Notes: generated by a model from the sequence alone, not told the origin. DNA of 19,640 nucleotides from Clostridia bacterium (GCA_900763885.1 CAAFLY010000108.1:1-19640); one strand, 5' to 3'; positions 1 through 7,402 are shown, counted from the first letter of the stretch. A program made the numbers and translations.

Positions 1-32
1 AAAAGTTCCCCCCAGCTTTCCCCAAATAAACC

Positions 33-61
33 TTGACGAACAAAAACGAGTGTGGTATACT
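33..61 (+). promoter_or_regulatory. sigma-A promoter of the sulfotransferase gene
   Basis: A -35 box TTGACG (33-38) and a -10 box TATACT (56-61) are separated by exactly 17 bp. Transcription would start near 68, leaving a short leader of about 37 nt before the start codon at 105. Confidence 0.85.
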
Positions 62-104
62 ATAGAGGAACGATTGTGTTTTTCCATTGCAAGGAGGATA
101 AGCT

Positions 105-824
105 ATGCTGATTACCGTAATTGGACGGGGCCATTCGGGGACGCGGTCGATGTCGCACACGCTCAGCGCCAGCGGGGTGTACATGGGCGAACCGCTGAAC
201 AAATCGGGGGACCTGCTGCCGCCGGACAAGATGTACGAAGCGTGCCGTGTGTTCGCGCCGTATGTGAAATATTTAGGCGGCAACCGCTGGGATTTTTCCG
301 CGACGCACACCTGCCCGATCCCGCAGACGTTCAAAACGCTGATTGAGGAGTACCTGCACACGGTCCTGACCTCGGACGCGCCGTATAAGGGCTGGAAAAT
401 CCCGGAAACCACGCTCGTGTATCCGTGGATCGTGCGCCTGTTCCCGGACATCCGCTACATCCACTGGGTCCGCGACCCGCGCGACTGCATTCTCGGCTCC
501 CACCTGACCGACGATCTGAACGATTTCGGCATCCGGTACGAGAAAACGGACGACATCCGGACCAATCGGGCGATCAGCTGGCTCTATCAGCGCGAGATCA
601 TGCACGATACCCCCGCCCCGGCGCACGTGCTGGCGGTCCGGTTCGAGGATATGGTCTTCCATCAGGACGAAACGCTCGCCCGCCTGGAGAAATTCCTCGG
701 CATCCCCATGGCAAAAATCGAAATGCGCACGGATTCCGTCGGCCGCTACAAAACCGACGACGGCGTGCATATGTTCCCGTTCTTCCAGGCAGAAATGGAC
801 GAGCTGGGCTACGCCGCGGAATAA
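105..824 (+). CDS. sulfotransferase family protein
   Basis: This 239-residue soluble protein looks like a PAPS-dependent sulfotransferase, the family that moves a sulfuryl group from 3'-phosphoadenylyl sulfate to an alcohol or amine. The N-terminus carries the 5'-phosphosulfate-binding P-loop GRGHSGTRS (residues 7-15) straight after a first beta strand. The 3'-phosphate-binding segment follows at WVRDPRDCILGSH (121-133), with Arg123 and Ser132 in the expected positions. Length fits small bacterial members. The start at 105 is supported by AAGGAGG at 91-97. It is a single-gene unit with its own promoter and terminator, transcribed away from everything else here. The acceptor cannot be predicted; a glycan or small metabolite is possible. 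Some P-loop proteins of this fold are annotated only as sulfotransferase-like, so activity is not certain. Confidence 0.85.
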   Translation: MLITVIGRGHSGTRSMSHTLSASGVYMGEPLNKSGDLLPPDKMYEACRVFAPYVKYLGGNRWDFSATHTCPIPQTFKTLIEEYLHTVLTSDAPYKGWKIPETTLVYPWIVRLFPDIRYIHWVRDPRDCILGSHLTDDLNDFGIRYEKTDDIRTNRAISWLYQREIMHDTPAPAHVLAVRFEDMVFHQDETLARLEKFLGIPMAKIEMRTDSVGRYKTDDGVHMFPFFQAEMDELGYAAE

Positions 825-867
825 TCATACAGTATTCCCGCAACTTTATTCAGTCTATCCATGCAAA

Positions 868-901
868 AAAGGAGTCGCCATCGCAGACTCCTTTCTTTTT
901 T
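868..901 (+). terminator. intrinsic terminator after the sulfotransferase gene
   Basis: A perfect 9-bp stem (AAAGGAGTC, 868-876, with GACTCCTTT, 886-894) encloses a 9-nt loop and runs into a T-rich tract to 901. The preceding A run (865-870) could make it work on the other strand too. Confidence 0.85.
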
Positions 902-1204
902 GCGAAACAACGGGATTCCCCTCACCCACCCGGCGGCGATCTATGCACGGTGATAAATGTGCTGATGAAAAATGCGCGTATTACGATGCGGACGAACGAT
1001 AAACCGGGAGTCGAACCCGCGCGCTGTCCTGCGCACCAGAAGCTGTTGCGGCTGTATCCTCCGCCGCCGAGGTTTTTGCATACGCCTCTCCGCCTGACCG
1101 ATCCGCTGTTTCGTGCTTTTCCTGCCGATTCTCCGGCATTTTTGCCGTATCGCGCCAATGCGACGGACTCTATTTTGTGCATCCCGCCGCAATCGTGCCC
1201 CCGC
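902..1204. other. intergenic region without a recognisable gene
   Basis: No credible coding sequence is seen; the open frames here lack ribosome sites and family-like composition. On the minus strand 1006-1018 matches a tRNA T-arm core (GGGTTCGACTCCC), but no complete tRNA can be folded around it. Confidence 0.5.
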
Positions 1205-1666
1205 TCAGTCGAGACCGATCAGCTCCGTGGTCCAATTCGCGGCCTGGATCCGGTTGTCGATCAGCCGCAGCTCCTTCGCCATCCTGTCCGTCTGCCGGTT
1301 GAGCGCGGGAACATCCACCGCCGGGACGATCAGGATCTCGGAATGCGTCATCCGGCGCGTCACCTCGCTCGCCTCATTCACGAGCCGTCGATAGATTTCG
1401 AGCTTCTCCCTCAGCGTGTCCCGGTGCGCGATCCACTCCGTCAGCGTCCTGCCGTCCACCACCGTCGCGCTGTTGGTCCCGTTGATCGCCGTGATCAGAG
1501 CCGCCAGCCGATCCATCACGCCATCCAACGCCTGAATCAGCTCCGCGGGATCCTCCGTCGGCTTGGACCCTTGGGCAGTCCGCGCGTTGTTGACGATCCG
1601 CGCTTCCAGCTGCCCGATCACCCGCCGCAGATCCGCTCGCTCCTGCAATGCCTCCGCCAGTTTCAT
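1205..1666 (-). CDS. DIP1984 family protein
   Basis: This 153-residue, largely helical cytoplasmic protein matches the DIP1984 family, sometimes labelled septicolysin-like, whose biochemical role is not established. Recognisable family features are the opening MKLAEALQERADLRR, a central AALITAINGTNSATVVDG stretch (residues 55-72), a SEILIVPAVDV stretch (109-119) and the closing ANWTTEL (143-149). A more upstream ATG at 1711 lies inside the promoter, so it cannot be used. The start at 1666 has CGGAGG eight bases upstream and gives the usual family length. It has its own promoter and follows the phage-like lysis cassette on the same strand. I see no membrane segment or signal peptide. Confidence 0.85.
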   Translation of the reverse strand: MKLAEALQERADLRRVIGQLEARIVNNARTAQGSKPTEDPAELIQALDGVMDRLAALITAINGTNSATVVDGRTLTEWIAHRDTLREKLEIYRRLVNEASEVTRRMTHSEILIVPAVDVPALNRQTDRMAKELRLIDNRIQAANWTTELIGLD

Positions 1667-1701
1667 AGCCAAATCCTCCGTTTTCACGTTCACTCGCATA
1701 C

Positions 1702-1730
1702 AGTATACCACAAAAACGGAAAAATGTCAA
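1702..1730 (-). promoter_or_regulatory. sigma-A promoter of the DIP1984-family gene
   Basis: On the minus strand TTGACA (1730-1725) and TATACT (1707-1702) are 17 bp apart, an exact consensus match at -35. Transcription would begin near 1695, about 30 nt before the chosen start at 1666. Confidence 0.85.
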
Positions 1731-1797
1731 CAAAAGAACAAAATTTCCCTACATTCAATCCCCAGCCAATCACTGCATCCATTCCACCCCCTATATA

Positions 1798-1857
1798 AAG
1801 TTTTTTGGACAGGGGGCGCGGGGGAAAACCTTTTTCTCAAAAAAGGTCTTCCCCCGC
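1798..1857 (+). repeat. dispersed hairpin repeat, copy 1
   Basis: A roughly 60-bp element begins AAGTTTTTTGGACAGGGGGC and is followed by a long inverted repeat (1818-1857) with arms related to GCGGGGGAAAACCTTTTT. It matches copies 2 (4352-4400) and 3 (5191-5246), which lie in the opposite orientation. It overlaps the 3' end of the two-TM gene and supplies its last six codons and stop. It may double as a terminator. Confidence 0.8.
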
Positions 1858-2139
1858 ATTATAATCATTCCTCCGCAGCTTGATCCGGTTCTCCATGGCG
1901 GATTTGATCAGGTACCCGACCACGCCGCAGCTCATGGGGGCGCCGATGTAGGTCAGCAGCTCCGCGATCGACGTGTTGTCCGGGGTCGCGCGCCATTGGA
2001 GCATGCAGAAGACCATCCCGTAGAGCATGCCCGCGAACCACGCGATCACGAGCCCGGTCAACAGCCGCTTCGAGTACTCCCGCGTCCGATGTGCCTCCAA
2101 GCGATGCGCCTGCACCGTGCGCCGCACCCGGTACTTCAT
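1837..2139 (-). CDS. small two-TM protein of a phage-type lysis cassette (holin-like)
   Basis: This 100-residue protein has a basic N-terminus (residues 1-25) and two predicted membrane helices at about 26-47 and 60-80. A short charged tail follows. The layout, with ENRIKLRRND after the second helix, resembles small membrane proteins found next to endolysins in gut Firmicutes phages. Its ATG overlaps the stop of the peptidase gene (ATGA at 2139-2136), which points to translational coupling. A holin or spanin-like role in lysis is inferred from size, topology and context only. The last residues, AGEDLF, and the stop codon are encoded by hairpin repeat copy 1, so the original C-terminus has probably been replaced. 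Confidence 0.7.
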   Translation of the reverse strand: MKYRVRRTVQAHRLEAHRTREYSKRLLTGLVIAWFAGMLYGMVFCMLQWRATPDNTSIAELLTYIGAPMSCGVVGYLIKSAMENRIKLRRNDYNAGEDLF

Positions 2140-3353
2140 CCGAACACCACCACCGTGTTGATCTGCCGATTCCCCGCCGTCGTTTGCGCCCTGCCGTCCC
2201 ACGTGCGATAATAGCTCCCGCCGCCGTCGAGACACAGTACGTCCGTGAAGCCTTCGTTTTGCAGTTTTTTCCAGACCTCCATCCCGTAAATATAATTACG
2301 CGTTTTCGTCTGCCCGTAGATGTGCCACAATTTTCCATTTTTGATCCCGATCCAGTGACGCCAGCCGGGAACCATGCAGCTCTCGTCCCACCCCTGCGCC
2401 TTCACGAATCGGTGGTAGTCCACATCATCCCCGCGCCGCACCGTCGGTACACCGGAGATCGCGTAACGCGCGTCCTTGGGAATCGCCGCCAGCTCCGCCA
2501 CATACGGCGCACCCCGCTCCGGGATCACCAGCGTCGAGGGAGCCTTCCCATGGAACTGCGCGGACTGATTCTCGTTGCAATCGTAACGCAGTTTCCCGTT
2601 TTCGACGTGCGGCACGAGATATTTCCGCGAGATCGCCGGGATTTTCGGGATGTCGCAGCACAAATTTCCAACCGGCAGCGTGAACGCAACGCCAGATTCG
2701 CTTTTGTACTTCGCGAAAAATCCACCGTTCGCGTATCGCCGGAATGGCGCGTCCCGCTTTCCCGCGTCGTGATACACGATTTTCATCCCCGCCACCGGGA
2801 CGAAGGTCAATCCGTCCCGCGTGTACGATGTGGGAGCTTTTTCCTTTCCGTTCCCTGTATTTTCCTGTCCCGCGTTTGCCCTTGTCGGCGAGAAGTTACC
2901 GCCGTTTCCTTTTTCTGCCAGTCCCACCGCGTATGCGCCCGCTTCGTTCGGGATTCCGAGCAGCCCGGTCGGATCGATCGCCACGCCGGATTTTCGCACC
3001 TCGAAATGGAGATGGCCGCCCGTCACCTTCCCCGTCGCGCCCTCCACACCGATTGCTTCTCCGGCACGCACCGTCTGACCCGCCCGCACCAATCGGCGCG
3101 ACAGGTGGCAGTAGTACACCATCCGCCCGTCCGCGAGGTCGAGCCGCACATACTCCCCCCATTCCGACGTTCGATTGCCCGGATCCGTCACCACCAGCGA
3201 CCGCCCGATCACGCCATCCGCGACCGCGCACACCGTCTTGTCCGCCGGATCGCCCACCAGATCGATTCCGCGGTGCATCTCCGACCGTCCGAACAGCACC
3301 CGCCGTCCGTATGGCGATGTCACCCGCACCGTACCCGTTAAATATGGCAGCAT
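2136..3353 (-). CDS. M23 (LytM-like) endopeptidase fused to a phosphodiester glycosidase-like domain, putative endolysin
   Basis: This 405-residue protein has two catalytic-type domains. Residues 1-130 form an M23/LytM zinc peptidase with the expected ligands: HRGID (His27, Asp31), His83 and GGHLHFE (His114, His116). This family cuts peptide cross-links of peptidoglycan. A flexible Gly/Asn/Lys-rich linker (about 140-175) leads to a C-terminal domain with NGGFF (209-213) and LCLDGGGS (373-380), hallmarks of the NAGPA-type phosphodiester glycosidase family. There is no signal peptide, as expected for an endolysin that needs a holin. The start at 3353 is preferred to 3401 because GGAGGTGA lies seven bases before it. 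It sits between two small membrane-associated proteins in a lysis-cassette order. Activity of the second domain on wall polymers is inference. Confidence 0.85.
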   Translation of the reverse strand: MLPYLTGTVRVTSPYGRRVLFGRSEMHRGIDLVGDPADKTVCAVADGVIGRSLVVTDPGNRTSEWGEYVRLDLADGRMVYYCHLSRRLVRAGQTVRAGEAIGVEGATGKVTGGHLHFEVRKSGVAIDPTGLLGIPNEAGAYAVGLAEKGNGGNFSPTRANAGQENTGNGKEKAPTSYTRDGLTFVPVAGMKIVYHDAGKRDAPFRRYANGGFFAKYKSESGVAFTLPVGNLCCDIPKIPAISRKYLVPHVENGKLRYDCNENQSAQFHGKAPSTLVIPERGAPYVAELAAIPKDARYAISGVPTVRRGDDVDYHRFVKAQGWDESCMVPGWRHWIGIKNGKLWHIYGQTKTRNYIYGMEVWKKLQNEGFTDVLCLDGGGSYYRTWDGRAQTTAGNRQINTVVVFG

Positions 3354-3407
3354 AGCCGCGTCACCTCCGTATAAATATTCATTATGTAGCCGCAACCCCA
3401 CACGCCG

Positions 3408-3731
3408 TCATTCCCCCGCGGGTTTTCCTGGCAGCGTAAGAACCTCCTCGTACAGCCGCGTCGCCACATCGTTGCCCCCTAAGGCATGATATGCACTGTA
3501 CGCCCGCTTGAGTGCCTCCTTCGCGTACACGGGACACCATTTTTTCGCCGTGTACTGGTCGCTGCACCGTAGGATCTCCGCGCGGAGCAGACATTGCACC
3601 CCGATCTCCAGCGCACTTTCCCGCTTGCGCCGCCCCTTCAGATACGCCGTCACTCCGGTCAGCGCACCGCCGCACAGAAACGGCACCGCCCAATCGATCA
3701 CCTGCATCACAATTTCTTCCACTCTTTCCAT
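3408..3731 (-). CDS. holin-like small phage protein
   Basis: This 107-residue protein has one hydrophobic segment at about 8-30 followed by basic KGRRKR. A conserved-looking soluble part then reads IGVQCLLRAEILR, CPVYAKEALKRAYSAYHALG and GGNDVATRLYEEVLTLP. It resembles short proteins that precede endolysins in Clostridia prophages, often labelled holin or hypothetical. The start at 3731 has AAAGGAG just upstream. The longer open frame reaching 3992 begins upstream of the -10 box and cannot be the product. It is the first gene of the three-gene lysis unit, 54 nt before the peptidase gene. A pore-forming role is inferred from context. Confidence 0.7.
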   Translation of the reverse strand: MERVEEIVMQVIDWAVPFLCGGALTGVTAYLKGRRKRESALEIGVQCLLRAEILRCSDQYTAKKWCPVYAKEALKRAYSAYHALGGNDVATRLYEEVLTLPGKPAGE

Positions 3732-3970
3732 TTTCTCCTTTCGATTTGTTCCGAATCCACCCTCTAACGGCCGCAGCCGGGGCGATTTCCCCCTTTCGCG
3801 TGCCGATTCTCCAAAGCATACGCCACAGTGCTCCGCGTCGGACATTACACTATGGTCATTCCCCGCGAACGCACAATCTCCGCGCCATCTCCGGCTCACA
3901 CGCACCCCGCCGTGTCCGTCAAAAAGCGATCCGTATATTCCCGCACACCCGCAAGAACGTTCGTTCCAAT

Positions 3971-3999
3971 AGTATAGCACATCCGTTCTCATTTGTCAA
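3971..3999 (-). promoter_or_regulatory. sigma-A promoter of the lysis cassette
   Basis: On the minus strand TTGACA (3999-3994) and TATACT (3976-3971) are separated by 17 bp. The transcript would start near 3964, giving an untranslated leader of about 230 nt (3732-3964) in which I recognise no gene or riboswitch. Confidence 0.85.
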
Positions 4000-4057
4000 A
4001 TCGTGTTACCGTTAATCTATGGCATAACAAAAAAGAACCCCGACCCATCACGTGCTG

Positions 4058-4093
4058 CGGCTGACAGTTGGTCAGCGGCTGACTGTTGGTCAG
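4058..4093. repeat. two tandem 18-bp palindromic units
   Basis: Two adjacent 18-bp units (4058-4075 and 4076-4093) differ at one base. Each contains a dyad of the form CTGAC, five bases, GTCAG. They lie about 60 bp upstream of the lysis-cassette -35 box and downstream of the tRNA terminator, a possible operator pair. Confidence 0.75.
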
Positions 4094-4171
4094 CGATGGT
4101 TCGAGAATCCTGTTGTATATTTTATCACATGCAGCGGTTGTTTATAACCCCGCGCTCGTCCGACGGCAAAG

Positions 4172-4205
4172 AAAAAGGACACCAATCTGCGCAACATTGG
4201 TGTCC
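4172..4205 (-). terminator. intrinsic terminator of tRNA-Ala
   Basis: On the minus strand a perfect 10-bp stem (GGACACCAAT with ATTGGTGTCC, 4205-4177) with a 9-nt loop is followed by a five-base T run. It lies nine bases past the mature tRNA 3' end. Confidence 0.9.
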
Positions 4206-4213
4206 GAAATTCA

Positions 4214-4286
<73 letters not shown>

Positions 4287-4296
4287 GGACGACAAT

Positions 4297-4325
4297 AGTA
4301 TACCATATTCCCCGCGATTTGTCAA
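4297..4325 (-). promoter_or_regulatory. sigma-A promoter of tRNA-Ala
   Basis: Minus-strand TTGACA (4325-4320) and TATACT (4302-4297) are 17 bp apart. The predicted start falls very close to the tRNA 5' end at 4286, as usual for tRNA genes. Confidence 0.9.
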
Positions 4326-4351
4326 GGGTTTTGCTGTATTTTGTAGCGAGC

Positions 4352-4400
4352 GCGGGGAAAAACTTTTTGGAAAAAGCCTCCCCCCGCTCCCTTTTTCAAA
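4352..4400 (-). repeat. dispersed hairpin repeat, copy 2
   Basis: The core inverted repeat spans 4352-4387, with arms related to GCGGGGAAAAACTTTTT. A flank (4388-4400) matches the leading part of copies 1 and 3. It lies upstream of the tRNA-Ala promoter. Confidence 0.75.
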
Positions 4401-4463
4401 TCCCTTTCCCCTCCGGAATCCGTATGGCTAGCGCAGCCCGTCAAAACTGTGGAATGCTCAAAA

Positions 4464-4635
4464 GCGTACCGGCATTCTTTCCCATATAGCCCAACAATAT
4501 CCGCCGTACATCCCAATCCCAACGAGCACGCCGGTATTCTCAACTATATAACCCAACAGCATGCGCCGTACATCCCAATCCCAACGTCGGAGAATTTCCC
4601 CCTCAGGGAAATTCTCAAGAGCGCGCCGGTATTCT
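4464..4635. repeat. 62-bp tandem repeat (about 2.2 copies) interrupted by a hairpin
   Basis: The motif ACCGGCATTCT/GCCGGTATTCT recurs at 4464, 4526 and 4621. The 22-bp block at 4503-4524 recurs exactly at 4565-4586. Both pairs give a 62-bp period. The last copy is about 33 bp longer because it holds a perfect 11-bp stem (GAGAATTTCCC, 4590-4600, with its complement at 4606-4616). The array lies just downstream of the greA-family gene. Confidence 0.85.
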
Positions 4636-4664
4636 ACCATCACTCAGTTACGCCTCATGCGCGC

Positions 4665-5165
4665 TCAGTGCTGCTGTATCTTCAATGTCGGGTCGTCCAC
4701 GCCCTTTTCGATTTTCCGGATCACGACCGGGTAGCTGTAGGCGTCGTTGACCTGCACAAACACGCGATCCCCCTGTTTTTTGCCCATGATCGCCACGCCG
4801 AGCGGGGATTCTTTGCTGACATAGCCGTTCAGGACGTCGTTGCGCAGGGTCGTGACCAGCGTGATCGTCGATTCCTCCTCGTCCTCCTCGTACCACAGCG
4901 TCACCTTGTCGAATAAGCCGACGGTGTCCGCCGCGTGATCGACCTTGATGACAATCGCCGTCTCGATCATGGCCTTGAGGTAGTTGATCCGGCTGTTGTT
5001 CCGGTTCCACTCCCGCCTTGCCGACCGATATTCGTCGTTCTCGCTCAGATCGCCCAGCTCCCTCGTCCGGCGCACCTCGTCGCGCAGCTTGGTATTGAGC
5101 TGCATCCGGTGCTCGATCTCCTCCTTCATTTTCTGAATATCTACTTCTGTAAGCTCGTCGTGCAT
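4665..5165 (-). CDS. greA: transcription elongation factor GreA-like
   Basis: This 166-residue protein has the two-domain Gre layout. The N-terminal antiparallel coiled coil (about 1-75) carries the tip motif GDLSENDEY (38-46), with the acidic residues Asp39 and Glu42 that coordinate metal in the RNA polymerase secondary channel. The C-terminal FKBP-like domain (about 80-160) contains SKESPLGVAIMGKKQGD. Gre factors stimulate cleavage of backtracked RNA. The start at 5165 has AGGAG about nine bases upstream. I could not find a strong promoter: hairpin repeat copy 3 occupies the region 25-80 nt upstream. It could be a second Gre paralogue rather than the housekeeping copy. Confidence 0.9.
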   Translation of the reverse strand: MHDELTEVDIQKMKEEIEHRMQLNTKLRDEVRRTRELGDLSENDEYRSARREWNRNNSRINYLKAMIETAIVIKVDHAADTVGLFDKVTLWYEEDEEESTITLVTTLRNDVLNGYVSKESPLGVAIMGKKQGDRVFVQVNDAYSYPVVIRKIEKGVDDPTLKIQQH

Positions 5166-5190
5166 ATTGCTTGCTCCTATTGAGGATTAT

Positions 5191-5246
5191 GCGGGGAAAA
5201 ACTTTTTTGAAAAAAGTCTTTCCCCGCGCCCCTTTTCAAAAAACTT
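5191..5246 (-). repeat. dispersed hairpin repeat, copy 3
   Basis: The inverted repeat 5191-5227 has 18-bp arms (GCGGGGAAAAACTTTTTT against its complement with one mismatch) around a single base, and a flank to 5246 matching copy 1. It lies about 25 nt upstream of the GreA start codon. The remaining intergenic bases to 5359 show no clear promoter. Confidence 0.85.
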
Positions 5247-5359
5247 GATACAAATGGTTGTATATTGTCTGTGCGAATCTTTGTTTTCTTTGATCTTGTG
5301 CTCAGTTTGCCGGATTACTTCCATCATGGTACACGTTTCTATTGTCAGTGCGTGTTCCC

Positions 5360-6241
5360 CTATTTCCGGACTTCTTCCCATACCTTTTTGCAATATTCCA
5401 TTGCCGCGTGATTGCTTTCCGTCAGAACCGCGTCGTTGGCGGTGAATCCCTCCAGCTCCAGCGCGTATTTTCCGGTGTAGCCATGTTCCATCAATATGCG
5501 AAAGCAGGCATGGTAATCCACGTTCCCTGTGCCCGGCAGCGTATTTTCCAGATAGCGTCCCTGCGCGGTGCGATAACAGCCGTCCTTTTCCGCATCGTAT
5601 ATTTTGTAGTCCTTGCAATGGACGTGCACAATATACGGTGCGAACGCGTTATAGAAATCGACGGCGGTCTCGTCCACGAAGGAGATATTGCCGAGGTCCC
5701 CGCATACGCCGACGGTCGGGCAATTTTCGCGCACGGCATGGTAAAACCTGCCAAAATTGCGCACGCCGTTTACATAGAAGCCTTGATCCTCATAGATGCA
5801 GCGGATGCCGTAGGATTCTGCGGTCTCGGCGACACGGCACGCGCTCTCCACCAATTCCGGCAGCATATCGTCAAATCCGGCGCCGGGAATGGGCGAGACC
5901 GCGTTCAGGCCGCTGGCGATGGTATGGTGCAGAAACGGCGAAGCCATGGCGGACGCGATCTCCAGTTGACGGCACAGATCGTCCACAGCGGCGGGGGACC
6001 TATAAATATTCGTGCCGACGGAATAGCATGCCACAGACATACCGTGATCGGTCAAAATCCTCCGCAATTCCTCTGCTTCCCTGAGATTTCGCACCGTTTG
6101 GGTCTGGCCGGACGTGGTCTCCAGCGGTTCGACGGCGGAAAAACCCTGTTTTGCGGCGTATGCCACCGTTTTTTCGATCCCGTCGCGGCGGCACATCTCG
6201 GTGAATCCGGCGTAAAAGGCGAATTCCATTCTGTTTTGCAT
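5360..6241 (-). CDS. sugar phosphate isomerase/epimerase family protein (TIM barrel)
   Basis: This 293-residue cytoplasmic protein matches the xylose-isomerase-like TIM-barrel family, which contains metal-dependent ketose epimerases, inosose dehydratases and hydroxypyruvate isomerases. Candidate metal ligands are at the usual barrel strand ends: Glu151 in YEDQG, Asp182 in GDLGN, His208 in VHVHCKD, and Glu262 or Glu264 in LELEG. The N-terminal part (GIEKTVAYAAKQGFSAVEP) is the typical first barrel unit. The start at 6241 has GGAG upstream; Met5 is an alternative. It is the last gene of the transport locus, 99 nt after the second MalG-like permease, so it probably acts on the imported sugar. 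The exact reaction cannot be assigned. Confidence 0.85.
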   Translation of the reverse strand: MQNRMEFAFYAGFTEMCRRDGIEKTVAYAAKQGFSAVEPLETTSGQTQTVRNLREAEELRRILTDHGMSVACYSVGTNIYRSPAAVDDLCRQLEIASAMASPFLHHTIASGLNAVSPIPGAGFDDMLPELVESACRVAETAESYGIRCIYEDQGFYVNGVRNFGRFYHAVRENCPTVGVCGDLGNISFVDETAVDFYNAFAPYIVHVHCKDYKIYDAEKDGCYRTAQGRYLENTLPGTGNVDYHACFRILMEHGYTGKYALELEGFTANDAVLTESNHAAMEYCKKVWEEVRK

Positions 6242-6285
6242 AATTATTCTCCGTTATACATTTTTCGTTGCGCGGAATGCAACAA

Positions 6286-6312
6286 ACGCCCAACCGCAGA
6301 ACGATCGGGCGT
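6286..6312 (-). terminator. weak terminator or attenuator hairpin before the isomerase gene
   Basis: On the minus strand an 8-bp stem (ACGCCCGA with TTGGGCGT, one G-T pair) and an 11-nt loop run into TTGTTG. With so few T residues, partial readthrough is likely. Confidence 0.4.
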
Positions 6313-6340
6313 ATGCTTGCCATTTGCGAAGGCGCGAATA

Positions 6341-7384
6341 TCAGCCGGTGATACCGGAGCGTTCGATACCTTCCACGATGTACCGCTGACCGAACAGGTA
6401 GAGGACGATCAGGGGTGCGATGATGAGGATACCGCAGGCGTTACGGATCGCGGCGGTGTAGAGAGCCTGACCGGCATAGTTGGTATCCAGAGATTTCGGA
6501 ACCTTGATGATGTCGGGCAGGAGCAGTTCACCGGAGGTCGTGTAGAACAGCTCGGTGTAGAAGTTATCCGTCCACTGCCAGCAGAACGAGAACATGAATA
6601 CCGTGACCATCATGGTGACGGACAGCGGGATGATGATCCGAACGAAGGTGGAGAAGACGCCGGAACCGTCGAGGTATGCGGATTCTTCCAGCTCATCCGG
6701 GATGCCGCGGAAGAACTGACGGAGGAGGAAGATGTACAGACCGTTCTTATACGCCAGACCCGTGAGCGACAGGATATACAGCGGGAGGTTGGTGTTGATC
6801 ATGTTGATGCTCGTCGTGTCGATGAGCTTGACGGAGTCGATCACACCGCCGCCCAGGAAGTTGATGATGCCGAGTACGTCGAAGTACCGGAATTCCATGA
6901 ACAGGGAGAGCTGCAGCGTGGTGTGCGGAACGACCATCGTGAAGATGACCAGTAAGAACAGCAGGTTGTTGCCCTTGAATTTGAACTTCGCGAAGCCGTA
7001 ACCGATGACACAGCAGACGAAGGTCTGGAGAACGCCGCAGGTCAGGGACAGAACGAAGGTGTTCAGGAGCGCGGTGAGATACTTGTTGTCCACGATGATG
7101 GCGCGATAGGTCTCGAGGGTGGGATGGCGCGGCAGGAGTCGAACCGTCACATCCACGAAATCCTCCGGGCTCATGAAGGAGGACGCGAGCTTCGTATAGA
7201 ACGGGAACAGGATGACGTAGGAGATACCGAGAAGGAGGAGGAACCGGAACAGGTACCAAACCACTCTCTTAACGGTATACAGGTTGATGAATTTTGCCCG
7301 CATTCTTTCCCAGAAAGGGGTACGTTCAAAATCCGCGCGGATCTTATTCTTGGTTTCTTTGGTGATCTTAGTTGTGCTATCCAT
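6341..7384 (-). CDS. carbohydrate ABC transporter permease, MalG-like (pair 2)
   Basis: This 347-residue integral membrane protein is the second-position permease of a CUT1-type sugar importer. It has a long cytoplasmic N-terminus (about 1-40), a first membrane helix at about 43-64, and the ATPase-contacting EAA loop read here as ELEESAYLDGSG followed by IIIP (231-253). It is longer than the usual 270-290 residues because of the N-terminal extension and an extra hydrophobic/extracytoplasmic stretch around 160-200 (GIINFLGGGVIDSVKL). AAAGGAGG precedes the start at 7384. It lies 18 nt after its MalF-like partner. No ATPase gene is present, so a shared MsmX/MsmK-type ATPase is inferred. Confidence 0.92.
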   Translation of the reverse strand: MDSTTKITKETKNKIRADFERTPFWERMRAKFINLYTVKRVVWYLFRFLLLLGISYVILFPFYTKLASSFMSPEDFVDVTVRLLPRHPTLETYRAIIVDNKYLTALLNTFVLSLTCGVLQTFVCCVIGYGFAKFKFKGNNLLFLLVIFTMVVPHTTLQLSLFMEFRYFDVLGIINFLGGGVIDSVKLIDTTSINMINTNLPLYILSLTGLAYKNGLYIFLLRQFFRGIPDELEESAYLDGSGVFSTFVRIIIPLSVTMMVTVFMFSFCWQWTDNFYTELFYTTSGELLLPDIIKVPKSLDTNYAGQALYTAAIRNACGILIIAPLIVLYLFGQRYIVEGIERSGITG

Positions 7385-7402
7385 TCTATGTACCTCCTTT
7401 CA

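Noticed and set aside
1..32. C-rich opening sequence that vaguely recalls the hairpin repeat
   Set aside because: Only short runs match and no paired arm is present; it may be cut by the window edge.
1003..1080. Possible tRNA on the minus strand around the T-arm-like sequence
   Set aside because: One T-stem pair mismatches and no complementary acceptor stem, D arm or anticodon arm could be found at the right spacing.
4458..4643. 61-aa minus-strand frame over the tandem repeat
   Set aside because: It is made of the 62-bp repeat and hairpin, which shift frame between units, and has no ribosome site.
5187..5327. 46-aa minus-strand frame (MMEVIRQTEHKIKENKD...) before greA
   Set aside because: No ribosome site precedes it, and its C-terminal part is simply translated hairpin repeat.
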